The notes beneath the pieces are model-generated. The model was not told the DNA's origin and did not search any database. It worked only from the letters and a program-made list of their open reading frames with translations. A DNA stretch of 64,000 nucleotides from Calliphora vicina (Eukaryota > Arthropoda > Insecta > Diptera > Calliphoridae), in the NCBI RefSeq assembly GCF_958450345.1, contig NC_088781.1, positions 29,613,857-29,677,856 on the forward strand, read 5' to 3'. Of the stretch, positions 45,966-57,010 are shown piece by piece; the stretch's first letter is position 1, and every line of letters starts with the position of its first letter. A program made the position numbers and the translations under genes.

Positions 45966-47442
45966 TACCTGTTGTCAGTAGCAGCGTTCGTCTTTCAGTT
46001 AAGAAGCGTAAAATTCAAAAAGTCGCGGACTTATTGATCTGTCCTTGTATTAGGCACAGTTCCACATTAATTGATAGCATATTTCAGGCCGAAATCCTCA
46101 TGATTATGAGTTACATTTTTAAACAAACAACAAACAAATTCAAAAAGATATTTACAAACCTTTCATACAATAAAAAATTGTATATATTTGTTGCACTTAC
46201 TAAAGTCTACAATCTTTATGGGTTAATTTATTTGAAAATTGGTTATTTCAATTAGTTTATAGAGTTCATGATAAGGTCTTGCATGAAAGCGCACAATTAG
46301 CAATGACTAAACGATAAAAGTATTGCAAATTGACACTGTTTAATTGAAAAGATAAACACAAATTGTAATAACTTGCATGGCAGGCAAACAAATTTATCGA
46401 TTAAAAACTAATATAAAGTTATTGTTGCTGATTAGTTATTGGCAGCAAATAGCCAACATTTGTGAACTCATAGTAATTGACTTAATTGAGCTAAATAACT
46501 TAAAAGAATTGTAGCAAAGTGTTACTAAATTATTGGAAAAAAAATTAGATTTTCCTTTGAAGTGACAGCACTTTTCCATTAACTAGAGCTGTATTAGCTA
46601 ATTAACACATTGAAATTTATCGCTAACTACAAGCAATTATAAGAAATTTGCTTTAACAGACATTTTTTTTCCAATTTTTGCAGCATTTCAATTTAGATTT
46701 TAGTTCTTATATGCATAAACCACATTACAATATCGTTTGTGTGCGGATGTCTAACGCCAGGCTTTCTTAGCAATATCATTGAAACTGTAAAACACAAATG
46801 AAAATGTGTTTTAATTATACCGACAATAGTTCGAGTACAAGTACCACAAAAATATGTTTATCTCCGTGTTTTTATGCAGATTGGTTAGTGCATTTTTCCA
46901 TTGCTGTCATACTTACATACACTCCTACTTGTGCATAAAAAGCTCTCTTTGTCTATCATGTACAGAAAACTGAAATGGAAAAATTACATATGAACATACA
47001 TGGAGACGTATAAAAGAAGCTCCTCCAACAATGAAAATCAAATCAGCTGAAATGCACTAACATTTGGCAATTGAATATGGGAAAAATAATACGAACAAAG
47101 TAATATTCAAACATTAACACTGTCATTCAATTAAATAGGAATTTGACAAAATAATTAAAAGAAATTTAAGGTACTAAGAAACCCTCGTATTAACTTATAT
47201 ATAACGATTTAGTATTATTGATTGTTTAAACACTTTTAAAATTTCCTTATTCAAATATCATTGGGGTATAAAATCTCTAGCCTCCACTTTGCTAACGATG
47301 TTTTTGAATCTAATATCAAATCTACATATAAAATCACAGCAAGACAAATCAAGAACACTTTTTACACAATCCAATTTATACATACATATGTACCTATACA
47401 TATGTACAAATACCACTACATATGTATCTACATATGAGCATA
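45966..47442. other. AT-rich stretch, no gene recognised
   Basis: Probably unique sequence. A cluster of 'acatatgta' motifs occurs at 47379-47436 next to the following element. No coding motif or RNA gene was seen. Confidence 0.4.
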
Positions 47443-47537
47443 CCCTGTCGGACTTTTATGAGCTGACTCAAAATCAAGTTGACTTATTGCTAACTCATTT
47501 ACAACTAACTTCTGAAGTAACTCAATATTGATGCAGA

Positions 47538-47790
47538 GATGAGCTATTTGTTTTTTAAAACATCTGACTTCTCGATAAGTATTCAACTAACTTTTGAATC
47601 CCTCAAAGCTGATGCAGAAATCAACAAACATTAAAGAGAGTAGCGAGATTAAATAGCAACATAACTGCAAAATTGTGCATAGATGAGCTATTTTATTATA
47701 ACAACTGACTTCATCTCGATAAGTATTAAGCTAACTTTTGACTCACTCAAAGCTGATGCAGAAATAAACAAGCATTAAAGAGAGTAAAAA
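47538..47790 (+). repeat. 144-bp tandem duplication
   Basis: 'gatgagctatt' to 'gcattaaagagagta' occurs twice (starts 47538 and 47682) with minor differences. It lies inside the TIR element 47443-48555. Confidence 0.65.
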
Positions 47791-48199
47791 GCAAATAAGA
47801 AAAAATAAGTTCTATATTTTTTTTCTTCATGATCATGACAGTTAAAACTGTATATATTTGTTTTGTTTATATTTTTAATCAGTTTGTCTAGAAATTTGAG
47901 GAGGACCACATACATTTTTATTAATTTCAGCACATTTCTAATTACTTTGTCTGGTTTCTTCTACATTATCTCGAACTGCATCTATTAAATTATACGATAA
48001 GTAGAAAATTAACGTAGTCACTCGAAAGTAATATATAAAAAGAAGTGTACACTTTGATGTTAACACTAACTGCGGAAACGGGTTGACCGATTTCAACCAA
48101 AATTTCTGGGTACTTAGATTTTTCTATATATTCAGCAAAAAAATGAAAACCAACCAAATTAATATTAAAATATAAAATAAAACAATGATAAAAAAAAAA

Positions 48200-48388
48200 T
48201 CAGCTAACCACAAGCTAGCTCATTGTGAGTTAGCTTGTGGTTAGCTGAAACTTATGTAGAATGACTTATTTAAATTAACTATAAGTTAACTTGTAAAACC
48301 TAATCATTAATTAGTCAGTTCATAGCTAACTTATAGTGCCCTCATACTTTATGTGCCACAAGCTAACTCATAATGAGTTAGCTTGTGG
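48200..48388. repeat. two long hairpins with the AGCTAACTCA motif
   Basis: 48200-48248 pairs TCAGCTAACCACAAGCTA.CTCA with its complement over most of 49 bp. 48356-48388 is CCACAAGCTAACTCA, loop TAA, then its perfect complement. The right arms of both are the same text (GAGTTAGCTTGTGGTTAGCT). Confidence 0.75.
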
Positions 48389-48699
48389 TTAGCTGAAACT
48401 TATGCATAGTGAGTGAGTACTGACTCGCTGTGATGACACTACATGGAAAAACTGAATAGGGATTTACAAGGGAAATGAGCTAGTTTTTTAGTCACCTGTG
48501 ACTTATTTCTGATTGACCATTAGTTAGTTTTAAGTTAACTCAAAGTCCGACTGGGTATGGTTCCCAGCTGTTCTTAGTGACTGTCCCGAACTAGTCATTT
48601 CACCAATCATTTAGAATGACATCTAGCTACAAGACTAGTTACTTTAACACGAGCATGTCCTAAGCAGAAAGTCAATTGACAAAAATTTAAACATTGTTT

Positions 48700-48985
48700 T
48701 TAATTTTTTATTTTCGAAATTGTTTTTTAATTTATTTTAAAAAAGTCGTTTTTTAATTTCTAAAATTTTTTTTTAAATTTATTGAAAAAAAAACTTTATG
48801 ACAAAAAATTTTTTTGTGAAAAAAAAATATTTCAAAAATCGAGTTTATCACGGTTTATTCCTTATATCCCAGCTATTTATGGATCGATTTGGACGATTTT
48901 AAAATCAATAAAATCAATCAGCAACCCAATATATTTATGTAGAACCATGTATGTAAGTTATTTGGGGCCTACGGTAAATTCAAAA
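48700..48985 (+). repeat. partial copy of dispersed fly repeat
   Basis: 'ccttatatcccagctatttatgg' through 'catgtatgtaagttatttgg' matches 34665-34775 of the repeat at 34232-34950 in the same orientation, preceded by the same A/T-rich runs. Both ends are missing. Confidence 0.5.
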
Positions 48986-49009
48986 GCGCATAACACACAT
49001 TTAAAATGA

Positions 49010-49212
49010 CTACACTCTAGATTACTTAGAGACACTTAAGTGACAATTGTCTTTACGCTAGATACATGGAATGTATAAAGTAATCAATTGCCTTCTCTCT
49101 TGATAAAGCATATACCTGTCAAATTACCCAAAATATATAAATTGGAGTCAATCAATTGATTAGACATTTGTGACTAACTATAAAGAATCCATTGACTACT
49201 TATTTAACTGCT
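49010..49212 (+). repeat. dispersed ~210-bp repeat, copy 2
   Basis: Same family as 37450-37663 ('ctacactctagattacttag' ... 'attgactacttatttaactg'). Confidence 0.6.
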
Positions 49213-49673
49213 GGGCTGTGTTTTTCTACGTTTGTGTATATGTTTGAGTGCCTGAGTACATAGTCTAACTACACGATTGTATGATTTTAGCCCATGTATG
49301 CAGACATTTATGGAATATCTAAAAAGTATGTTTTTAAATCGATTTCACTGATGGTTGCAGTCGAACAAAATTTTTATTGAAAATGTAATTCAAGCAAGTT
49401 GTTTAAAAAAATTATGCTGGTTAAGAAATTTTAAAGTTTCTTAAATATTTAAATTTTTTAATATGTTAACAAACAAATGTTAATTGTACAGAAGAACATA
49501 CATTTTCAAAATAATTTAAATGAAACAACTTAAAAATTTAAATGCTATTTTCTCGCAATATTTAGTAACATTCGTCTGTTGGTGTCTTTGGAGCAGGTAT
49601 TTTTAAAATTTCATTTTGATAAATTATAAAGAGTTATATTCATACTAACTGACCGTCCCGACTTCGCCCGCTA

Positions 49674-49975
49674 GATATCCCACTCGCATCCCACTATGCG
49701 ACCAAATAGATCTTAAAGGAAAAGACCGAAGCTTTATTATGAGCAAAAAAAATAATGGACAAAAATTTCGGTTTTGCAAAATAATTTTCAAAAATTGTAT
49801 TTCTTGAGTTACAAAATATTTATTTTGATAGATATCCCACTCGCATTCCACTAAGGGACCAAAATTATCTTAAAGGAATGGTCCTAAGCTTTCTTTTGAG
49901 CCAAAAAAAATTGGAACAAAAGGCCCATATTGGAAAAACAAGTTAGATTTTGCAAAAAAAAAGTCAAAAATTGTA
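49674..49975 (+). repeat. 157-bp tandem repeat with GATATCCCACTCGCAT motif
   Basis: Two units start at 49674 and 49831. A third continues at 54317 beyond the inserted TIR element. Each unit has 'gatatcccactcgcatccca' and later 'cttgagttacaaaatatatattttgata'. Related sequence in inverse orientation is at about 63400-63620. Confidence 0.65.
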
Positions 49976-50284
49976 AAGGAGTGGGGGACACGTTTGAACA
50001 GGGGCACCTTTGAACAATGTTAATAAAATTACAGTTAACAATTTTTTCCGATCCTTAACCGAGTTTTTCACATGGCAACCTTGTTTTCTAGCAACGTCAA
50101 CAACTTTCGCTAGTTTTTTCTGTCGTCGACCGAATATAGTTGGGTGACCATGTTTTTGCAGTAAATTTTTTTATTTTTTTTAAGAGTGTTTTCTTTCGTT
50201 AAATAAATTTATTGTTTTTTATGTTTAAACTAGCTGACCCGACAGACGTTGTCCTGTCAAAGGAGCAACAGCATACTACATGTT

Positions 50285-50786
50285 TTGAGTTTTTATATAA
50301 GTAATCGAATTTTGGTCTGAAATATGAGTGATCACAGATCTAGCCCTTTTTCTTGATTAAACGCTTATTGGCCAAGTTATTAGCGATTTTAGATATTTTG
50401 AGTTTTTATATAAAAAATCGAGTTTTGGTCTGAAATATGAGTGATCACAGATCGAGCTGCTTTTCTTGAATAAATGCTTATTGGCCAAGTTATTAGCGAA
50501 TTTTGAGTTTTTATATAAAAAATCGATTTTTGTTCAGAAATAGATTAAACGCTTATTAGCCAAGTTATTAGCGAATTTTGATACTTCGAGTTTTTATTTA
50601 AAAATCGATTTTTGTTCAGAAATATGAGTAATCACAGATCGAGCTGTTTTTCTTGAATAAACGCTTATTTGCCAAGTTATTAGCGATTTTAGATATTGTG
50701 AGGTTTTATATAAAAAATAGATTTTTGACCAGAAATATGAGTGATTACAGATCGAGCTCCTTTTCATGATTAAACATTTATTGGCA
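50285..50786 (+). repeat. satellite array, ~112-bp units, left block
   Basis: Units with 'gatcacagatcgagctgctt', 'cttattggccaagttattag' and 'gagtttttatataaaaaatc'. The block 50370-50786 is nearly identical to 52367-52787. Confidence 0.8.
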
Positions 50787-51190
50787 TATTATGGGCGTTT
50801 TTCGGCCGTTGCTCGCTTCTGGTCTGGTCAGATTTCAGTAGCTCGTAATAGATAGATACCTTGTTGCTGCCACCAAATACGGAGAATTATCTTAGCGCCA
50901 TGAATATTCGGCTCTGATGTCAATTCCGGGCTTCACATACGATCTCTTACGCTTCGGCTTATCGTAATGGATCCATTTTCCGTCACAAGTAATGATTCAG
51001 TGCAAAAATGATATTCTTTCTTTCTTATCGAAGAACTATAGTACACAAAATAGCCAGCTATTTTTTTTAAGAGGTGTCAATTTACCCCTCCTAGGACATC
51101 GCCATGTTAAAGACAAAGATCCTCTTCATATAAAGTGTTATAATTAGAACCATTTTCTACCACTTTGGAACCAGTCATTACACAAGTTTT
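50787..51190 (-). pseudogene. mariner transposase middle fragment plus flank
   Basis: Minus-strand reading gives ISFLHWIITCDGKWIHYDKP followed by KRKRSYVKPG (about 51020-50930), i.e. the mariner block FLHRIVTGDEKWIYYDNPKRKKSW with the first catalytic Asp in TCDGKW. The remaining part is broken. 51060-51190 is a companion sequence also found beside the copy at 55690-56110. The fragment ends abruptly at the satellite junction. Confidence 0.7.
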
Positions 51191-51195
51191 GTGTA

Positions 51196-52249
51196 CACAC
51201 AGAAAACAGATTTGTTGGAAATCAGTTATGATTATTAAAATTTAATAATATATATCGAATATTTATTGTAGTTATTAAATAACTATAAATTTAACTGAAT
51301 ATCGGTAATAAGAATCGTAAAACCATAATTGCAATTGAAATATGGTTGAAGCAGCCTTAAAGCACCGGTTTGTGTCTTTACTAAACGTAATTTAATGAAT
51401 TCGGAAAACACTACCGAATTATATTCAGCATATTGATGGTTGCAAACGAAAAAATCGATTATGATATACATATAGTATACTAGTTTGTCAACAAGTGGAA
51501 AATTGTTGAAGATTTTTTGTCATTTTATAAAAAGAATTATTAAAATAAAATGAAAAATCAAAATAAATAAATTTATTTTACAAGAAGAAATAACCAGTAA
51601 TAATTATAAACGAGGATACGAGAAGGTAAGTTCTTCATTATTAATTAGGTCCAGCTAAATACATTTTTGTACACGTATGCATACATTTACATAAATTGTC
51701 ACTAAAGATTTTTTAACTTTATTTCAGATACAGAAATCATGACTGTATCTTCAACACTGCTCATAAACCCAGAAATCAATTGCTTTAATACATCGCGCCT
51801 AATGAAAACTGAATATGTCTCCAATTTTCATACTTACTGTGATGGACGACTCATATATATGATAAAAACGTAATACGGGCCTGTTCCAACCTTCACGATA
51901 TCCTCTTATTTTAAGAATTACTTTGTGTTATATTTAGATATAATTAAAGATGTAGAATTTGCATGTAATTTTAGTATAAACAAATAAAGATTCACAAAAA
52001 AATAATTCATTTATTTGTGCATGTATTTTGACAAAACAAAAAATATATTAATTGTTCCAACTGATACTTTCAGTCCTTACCACTGAATTATTATTTTCGA
52101 ACAGTTGTGTGTATCGTTAATTCAGCAAAGGAATATTGTATATACTAATATATTCAGTCATTCCAATCGAATAGAATGATAGTACTTGCAACCGACAAAA
52201 TTCGATTGGCGCCAAATTCGGTTGTGAACACGAATCTGTTTTCTCTGTG
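51196..52249. mobile_element. 1054-bp TIR element, TA target
   Basis: Ends CACACAGAAAACAGATTTGT and (complement) CACAGAGAAAACAGATTCGT, 18 of 20 matching, flanked by TA (51194-51195, 52250-52251). The related segment at 56090-56130 reads through without it ('caagttttgtataagttcgt'), giving an empty site. No open frame over 62 codons and no transposase motif. Non-autonomous Tc1/mariner-type by target only. Confidence 0.7.
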
Positions 52250-52366
52250 TAGGTTCGTTTTCAAAGCGTTTTGAAAAAACAATTTTTCAATAAAATTCCA
52301 GTTTTTCACTAAAATTTCAAATTTTCAAAGAAAATTTATTTTCCATTTTTTCTGTCATGTAAGATT

Positions 52367-53400
52367 CGGCCAAGTTATTAGCGATTTTAGATATTTTGAG
52401 TTTTTATATAAAAAATCGAGTTTTTGTCAGAAATATGAGTGATCACAGATCGAGCTGCTTTTCTTGAATAAACGCTTATTGGCCAAGTTATTAGCGAATT
52501 TTGAGTTTTTATTTAAAAAATCGATTTTTGTTCAGAAATAGATTAAACGCTTATTAGCCAAGTTATTAGCGAATTTTGATACTTCGAGTTTTTATTTAAA
52601 AATCGATTTTTGTTCAGAAATATGAGTAATCACAGATCGAGCTGTTTTTCTTGAATAAACGCTTATTTGCCAAGTTATTAGCGATTTTAGATATTGTGAG
52701 GTTTTATATAAAAAATAGATTTTTGACCAGAAATATGAGTGATTACAGATCGAGCTCCTTTTCATGATTAAACATTTATTGGCCAAGTTATTAGTTGATC
52801 ACAGATCAAGCGAAGGTATTAGCGATTTCAGATATTGTGAGTTTTTATATAAAAAATAGATTTTTGACCAAAAATATGAGTGGTTACAGATCAAGCACCT
52901 TTTCTTGATTAAAAGTTTACTGGCCAAGTTAATAGCGATTTTAGATATTGTGAGTTTTTATATAAAAAATAGATTCTTGGCCAGAAATATGAGTGATCAA
53001 AGATCGAGCTGTTTTTCTTGATTAAACGCTTATTGGCCAAGTTATTAGCGATTTTAGATATTGTGAGTTTTTATATAAAAATCAAGTTTTTTTCAGAAAT
53101 ATGAGTGATCACAGATCGAGCTCCTTTTCTGGATTAAAGGCTTATTGGCCAAGTTATTAGCGAATATAGATATTTTTTTAGTTTTTAAATAATAAATCGA
53201 TTTTTGGCCTGAAATATGAGTGATCACAGATCAAGCTGCTTTTCTTGATTAAACGCTTATTGGTGAAGTTATTAGCGATTTCAGATATTTGGCCTGAAAT
53301 ATGAGTGATCACAGATCGAGCTGCTTTTCTTGATTAAACGCTTATTGGCCAAGTTATTAGCGATTTTAGATATTGTGAGTTTTTATATAAAAAAATGGAT
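52367..53400 (+). repeat. satellite array, ~112-bp units, right block
   Basis: About nine units; the landmark 'gatcacagat' (or a close variant) falls at 52441, 52629, 52741, 52882, 52994, 53107, 53222 and 53305, mostly 112-115 bp apart. Followed to 54026 by more diverged text. Confidence 0.8.
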
Positions 53401-54316
53401 TTCTGGTCAACGCAAATAGAAACACTCATCGATTTTCGGATGGACTTGATGTGTCGTTGGAAAATAAATGGGGGAAGCCTGGAACTGAAATGACTTGTTT
53501 CCGCCGTTGAAATTTCTTTGACGATTGATTTCAAGTATAATATCTTGGCATTTCGGAGTATAGAAGCGTTCGGCATTCGATAGGTGGGCGTATTATTGGG
53601 CGTAAAAAAATTTTGTGGACTATTGCGAACATTTCAAAAAAAAAATAGCCAAATCGGTCCAGGCGTTCTGAGATTTTAGATATATTGAAAAAAAGTAGGC
53701 GTGGTAAATTTTTCTTACGAATTTTACAACGAATATTTAAAAACAAATTAGCCAAATAGCTGTTTTCCGATTTTTGATAAATGTTTCCTTCAGTAAAAAC
53801 TTAAATTGGATAACTACAAACATTTATACCAAAAATTAGCCAAATCGGTGTAGCCGTTTTCTGATTTTAGATAAATCGAAAAAAGTGGGCGTGGTCAATT
53901 TTTCATTCCGTAAAATACTAAGTTGGACTATGACCAACATTTAAAAAAAAAATTGTCTTAATCGGTCCCGCCGTTTCAACTGATGCAATTACCAACGAAC
54001 GACAATTGATTTTTATTTATATAGATAAAGAAAATAGAACTATTTATGGTATTTTTGTACATAAACGCTACAAGATAAAAATTGCAGTTCAAAGCTGCCC
54101 CGTATGGGAGGTACATATGAACATAATGACTTCATCCATTAAACAAATAAAAAAATATATAAATCGAACTAAAAGTAAGTTACTTGTAGACTTAAACTAA
54201 AGTTAATTTCCATACATATTAGTTAAATTATATAAAAAGTCAATAATTCAAAAAAATAAATTTGTATGAGGCTTGAAAGCAAAAAGTGTTCAAAGGTGCC
54301 CCCCTCTCCACTATGT

Positions 54317-54720
54317 CTTGAGTTACAAAATATATATTTTGATAGATATCCCACTCGCATCCCACTAAACGACCAAAGAGGTCTTAAAGGAAAGTATCTA
54401 AGCTTTATTTTAATAAAAAAAGATCCCATTTAAAAAAAAGTCAAAAAGGTTTTTGATTTCGGAAAAAAAAATATTAAAAATTTTTTAATTTTTATTTTAA
54501 ATATTTTATTTGGAAATATTGAACAAAGAGCTAACTAAACTATTTGGGACACATTTTGCTAAGAACAATTGCTAATAAGATACATGGATGAGAAAAGCAC
54601 ATGCTTGGCCAAAATTTCAAATTTTGACCCCCTCCATCTCATAGAGTTCTCCACCGATCTTGTCGGAAGACATCGATTTCAAAAGTTAGTTCACTGGGCA
54701 TGAAATCCCACATATATATA
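54317..54720 (+). repeat. continuation of the 157-bp repeat and its flank
   Basis: 'cttgagttacaaaatatata' and 'gatatcccactcgcatccca' resume here. Then comes 'tttgggacacattttgctaa' ... 'cttggccaaaatttcaaatt', which recurs in inverse orientation at 63400-63500. Confidence 0.55.
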
Positions 54721-55444
54721 AAGATTACGAATTCATTTTTCTGTTGATATCCATATTGTGATTGTCTTGAACATTGGATAGGAAAAATTCAATCTAGATT
54801 GAATCTGGAAAAACGGAAAAACTCATTGCAATGAATTTATATTTATCAGGTTTATAACTAGAGTAAATTTTTCAAGCAAAAAGAAAAATAAATCTGCATA
54901 TTTCGCACATCGACTATTATTTCTCTTAGTGGTTTTTACCCACAACCAGACATCGAATAAATAGTGGTTCTAGATCTCACAACATATATATTAGGGTGTG
55001 CCGATTTGTAAGACCAAAATTTAACGATATTGTGCCATAAATTTTTTGATAGTTTTTGGCATGAGGAAAATGGTTCCACTACGACATATCAAAAAAAATA
55101 TTGTCGAGGAGCCCAAATTTTAATTTTTTGACGTTTTCTCATCTTTTTTTTTTAAGATTTTTTAGAAGGTAGTATAATATATCAAGGTCAAATTGTACTC
55201 GACGATTTTTTTTGAATGTTTTTTTAGTAGGTATTTAAAAAAAAACATTTGTCGATTTAAAAATTTTTATATGCATCATATCCAATGTAAAATGTACTCG
55301 TAAAATAATGTTTTTTTTGGGGGGTTTTAATTTTTTAGATTTTTTACTCTTTTTTGTTATTTTTAAGTTTTTCTCCCATACCAAAAAGCACGCTAAAGGC
55401 GATAATTTTGAACGAGTTTTGTTGGAACATTTCTTTTGAAATGA
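54721..55444. other. AT-rich stretch, no gene recognised
   Basis: It contains T-runs and the phrase 'ttagggtgtgccgatttgta'. No supported feature. Confidence 0.35.
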
Positions 55445-56010
55445 TATCGCCATTGTTTAAGCATACAATTTTACCTTTTCATATCTTTCTGGCAACATAT
55501 GAATTCCGAGCAAAAAAAACGCACATCTTTTGATACTCCGTTCCAAAGTGAAGCGTATCCCAGAGAGATCATTCTGCATCGATAGAAACAAATGGTAGCT
55601 GGACGGGGAAAGATCTGGACTAAAAAGAAGCAGACGCAAAACTTCCCAACCAACATGCAACATGTGGCCGAGTGTTGTCATGATAGAAAATTACGGTTTC
55701 ATATCTGGCCGCATATTATGAGCGTTTTTCGGCCGTTGCTTGCTTCTGGTCTGGTCAGATTTCAGTAGCTCGTAATAGATAGATACCTTGTTGCTGCCAC
55801 CAAATACGGAGAATTATCTTAGCGCCATGAATATTCGGCTCTAATGTCAATTCCGGGCTTGACATACGATCTCTTACGCTTCGGCTTATCGTAATGGATC
55901 CATTTTCCATCACAAGTAATGATTAGGTGCAAAAATTATATTCTTTCTTCATTTTTCGCATAATCGCGTGGCATGTCACGTAGTGCTTAAAAGGTGTAAA
56001 TTTACCATTC
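55445..56010 (-). pseudogene. mariner transposase C-terminal half
   Basis: An open stretch (55681-55457) reads GWEVLRLLLFSPDLSPSSYHLFLSMQND, then SIKRCAFFLLGIHMLPERYEKV. It matches the mariner end GWEVLPHPPYSPDLAPSDYHLFRSMQN...GIHMLPERWEKV. In SPDLAPSDYHLF the last Asp is the third catalytic acid (DD34D); here it is Ser. Upstream (55980-55690) are the KRKRSYVKPG-like block and the same broken text as at 50787-51020. Dead copy. Confidence 0.8.
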
Positions 56011-56491
56011 CTAGGACATCACCATGTTAAAGACAAAGATCCTCTTCATACAAAGTGTTAGAATTAGAACCATTTCTTACCACTTTGGAACTAGTCATGT
56101 GACAAGTTTTGTATAAGTTCGTTTTCATAGCGATATAAAAAAACAATGTTTCAATAAAATTCCAGTTTTTCACTAAAATTTCAATATTTCAAAGAAAATT
56201 TATTTTCCATTTTTTCTGTTAGTGAAAATTATGTAAGATTCGGCAGACTATTATAGCGCCCTTATTTGTTTCAAATTCAATTTATTTCAATATCTGAATT
56301 ATTATCACATTATATGTACATAAGTTTATAATTCCAATTAATTTATTTGTTACATGGCCAGTTTGTCAACTTACAAAAACAAACATTAGTAATTACCAGG
56401 GAAACCGGAAATATGCTCTAAAAAAAGCGTTTTAGGCGCTTTAAATATGCAGTAAAAACTTTAAAATATGCTCTTAAAATTTAAAAAATAT

Positions 56492-56659
56492 GCTCTTAAA
56501 AAAACAAACTTTTACATAATTTTTAACCAAACAAAATTTACTTAAATTTTCAAATAAAAATCGTTGTCTATTGGATCTAAAAACATTATTATACATAGAA
56601 AATGTTCTTTCGACATCAATTGATGTTACAGGAGCAAATTTAAAAGACAATATTTCTTT
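56492..56659 (-). pseudogene. hAT transposase C-terminal dimerisation domain (hATC) fragment
   Basis: The minus-strand translation FAPVTSIDVERTFSMYNNVF followed by RSNRQRFLFENLSKFCLVKN matches the hATC signature (P.TS.DVER.FS......R..L..ENL......I..N). It is uninterrupted for 56 codons, but the catalytic part of the transposase is deleted. Confidence 0.85.
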
Positions 56660-56751
56660 AACACTTAGAACGGTTAAGTTTGAATTAGAACTAAAATTTG
56701 ATATTTAGATGGAGCTATTATTAAAATAGTGCTTATTTTATATTAAAACAA

Positions 56752-57010
56752 GTTAGAGAGCTAAATTCGGCTGTGTCGAATCTTATATACCCTTCACCTA
56801 ATTATACTTCAAAATAAAAAATTTAAATATTTTTAGGTGAACAAAAATTTTTTTTTTTAGTTGAACATTTTTTTCATTTTTTGGATAAAAAAATTTTTCG
56901 AATTGTTATTTTAAATTTTTTAAAAAAAATTTCTGTTTTTTAAATTTTTTTTTTTGGTGAAAAGCCATCTATTTGTCAATTTTGAATTTTAAACAAAGGA
57001 AGTAAAAACC
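56752..57010 (+). repeat. dispersed fly repeat, truncated copy inside hAT
   Basis: 'aacaagttagagagctaaat' then 'tcggctgtgtcgaatcttat' and 'atacccttcacctaattata' matches the complement of 9800-10001. The far end is missing. Confidence 0.6.

Larger units (their letters stand above)
47443..48555. mobile_element. 1.1-kb palindrome-rich TIR element
   Basis: The ends CCCTGTCGGACTTT and (complement) CCCAGTCGGACTTT are flanked by TA at 47441-47442 and 48556-48557; the match even includes 'ca' outside TA. Inside are a two-copy 144-bp tandem repeat (47538 on) and many AGCTAACT/AGTTAGCT motifs in both orientations, including two strong hairpins. Non-coding. Superfamily unknown; the TA flanks would fit Tc1/mariner. 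Confidence 0.6.
50229..54026 (+). mobile_element. repeat starting AGCTGACCCGACAGACGTTG and ending TTATATAGATA
   Basis: The start 'actagctgacccgacagacg' and the end 'ccaacgaacgacaattgatt' then 'tttatttatatagata' are typical boundaries of a widespread insect repeat with a TATAGAT-like tail, as I remember it. Between them lie the satellite arrays and, near the end, variants of 'aaaattagccaaatcggtgt' / 'gggcgtggtcaatttttc'. The class (LINE-derived or other) is not certain. Interrupted by the segment 50787-52366. Confidence 0.5.
49976..54311. mobile_element. TIR element (4.3 kb with nested inserts), TA target
   Basis: The left end reads AAGGAGTGGGGGACACGTTT and the right end, complemented, reads GGAGAGGGGGGCACCTTTGA; about 20 of 23 aligned positions agree (GGAG.GGGGG.CAC.TTTGAACA). 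Flanked by TA (49974-49975, 54312-54313). The uninterrupted sister unit ('caaaaattgtatttcttgag', 49789 on) shows the empty site. Most of its length is later insertions; its own DNA is about 49976-50228 and 54027-54311, without a coding frame. Confidence 0.6.

Noticed and set aside
51060..51190. Extra mariner coding sequence
   Set aside because: It does not translate into recognisable mariner blocks in any frame; it is a companion repeat shared with 55990-56110.
52367..53400. Regularly spaced repeats resembling a CRISPR array
   Set aside because: The repeated and spacer parts are both conserved between units and the unit is ~112 bp; this is a satellite in a eukaryotic genome.
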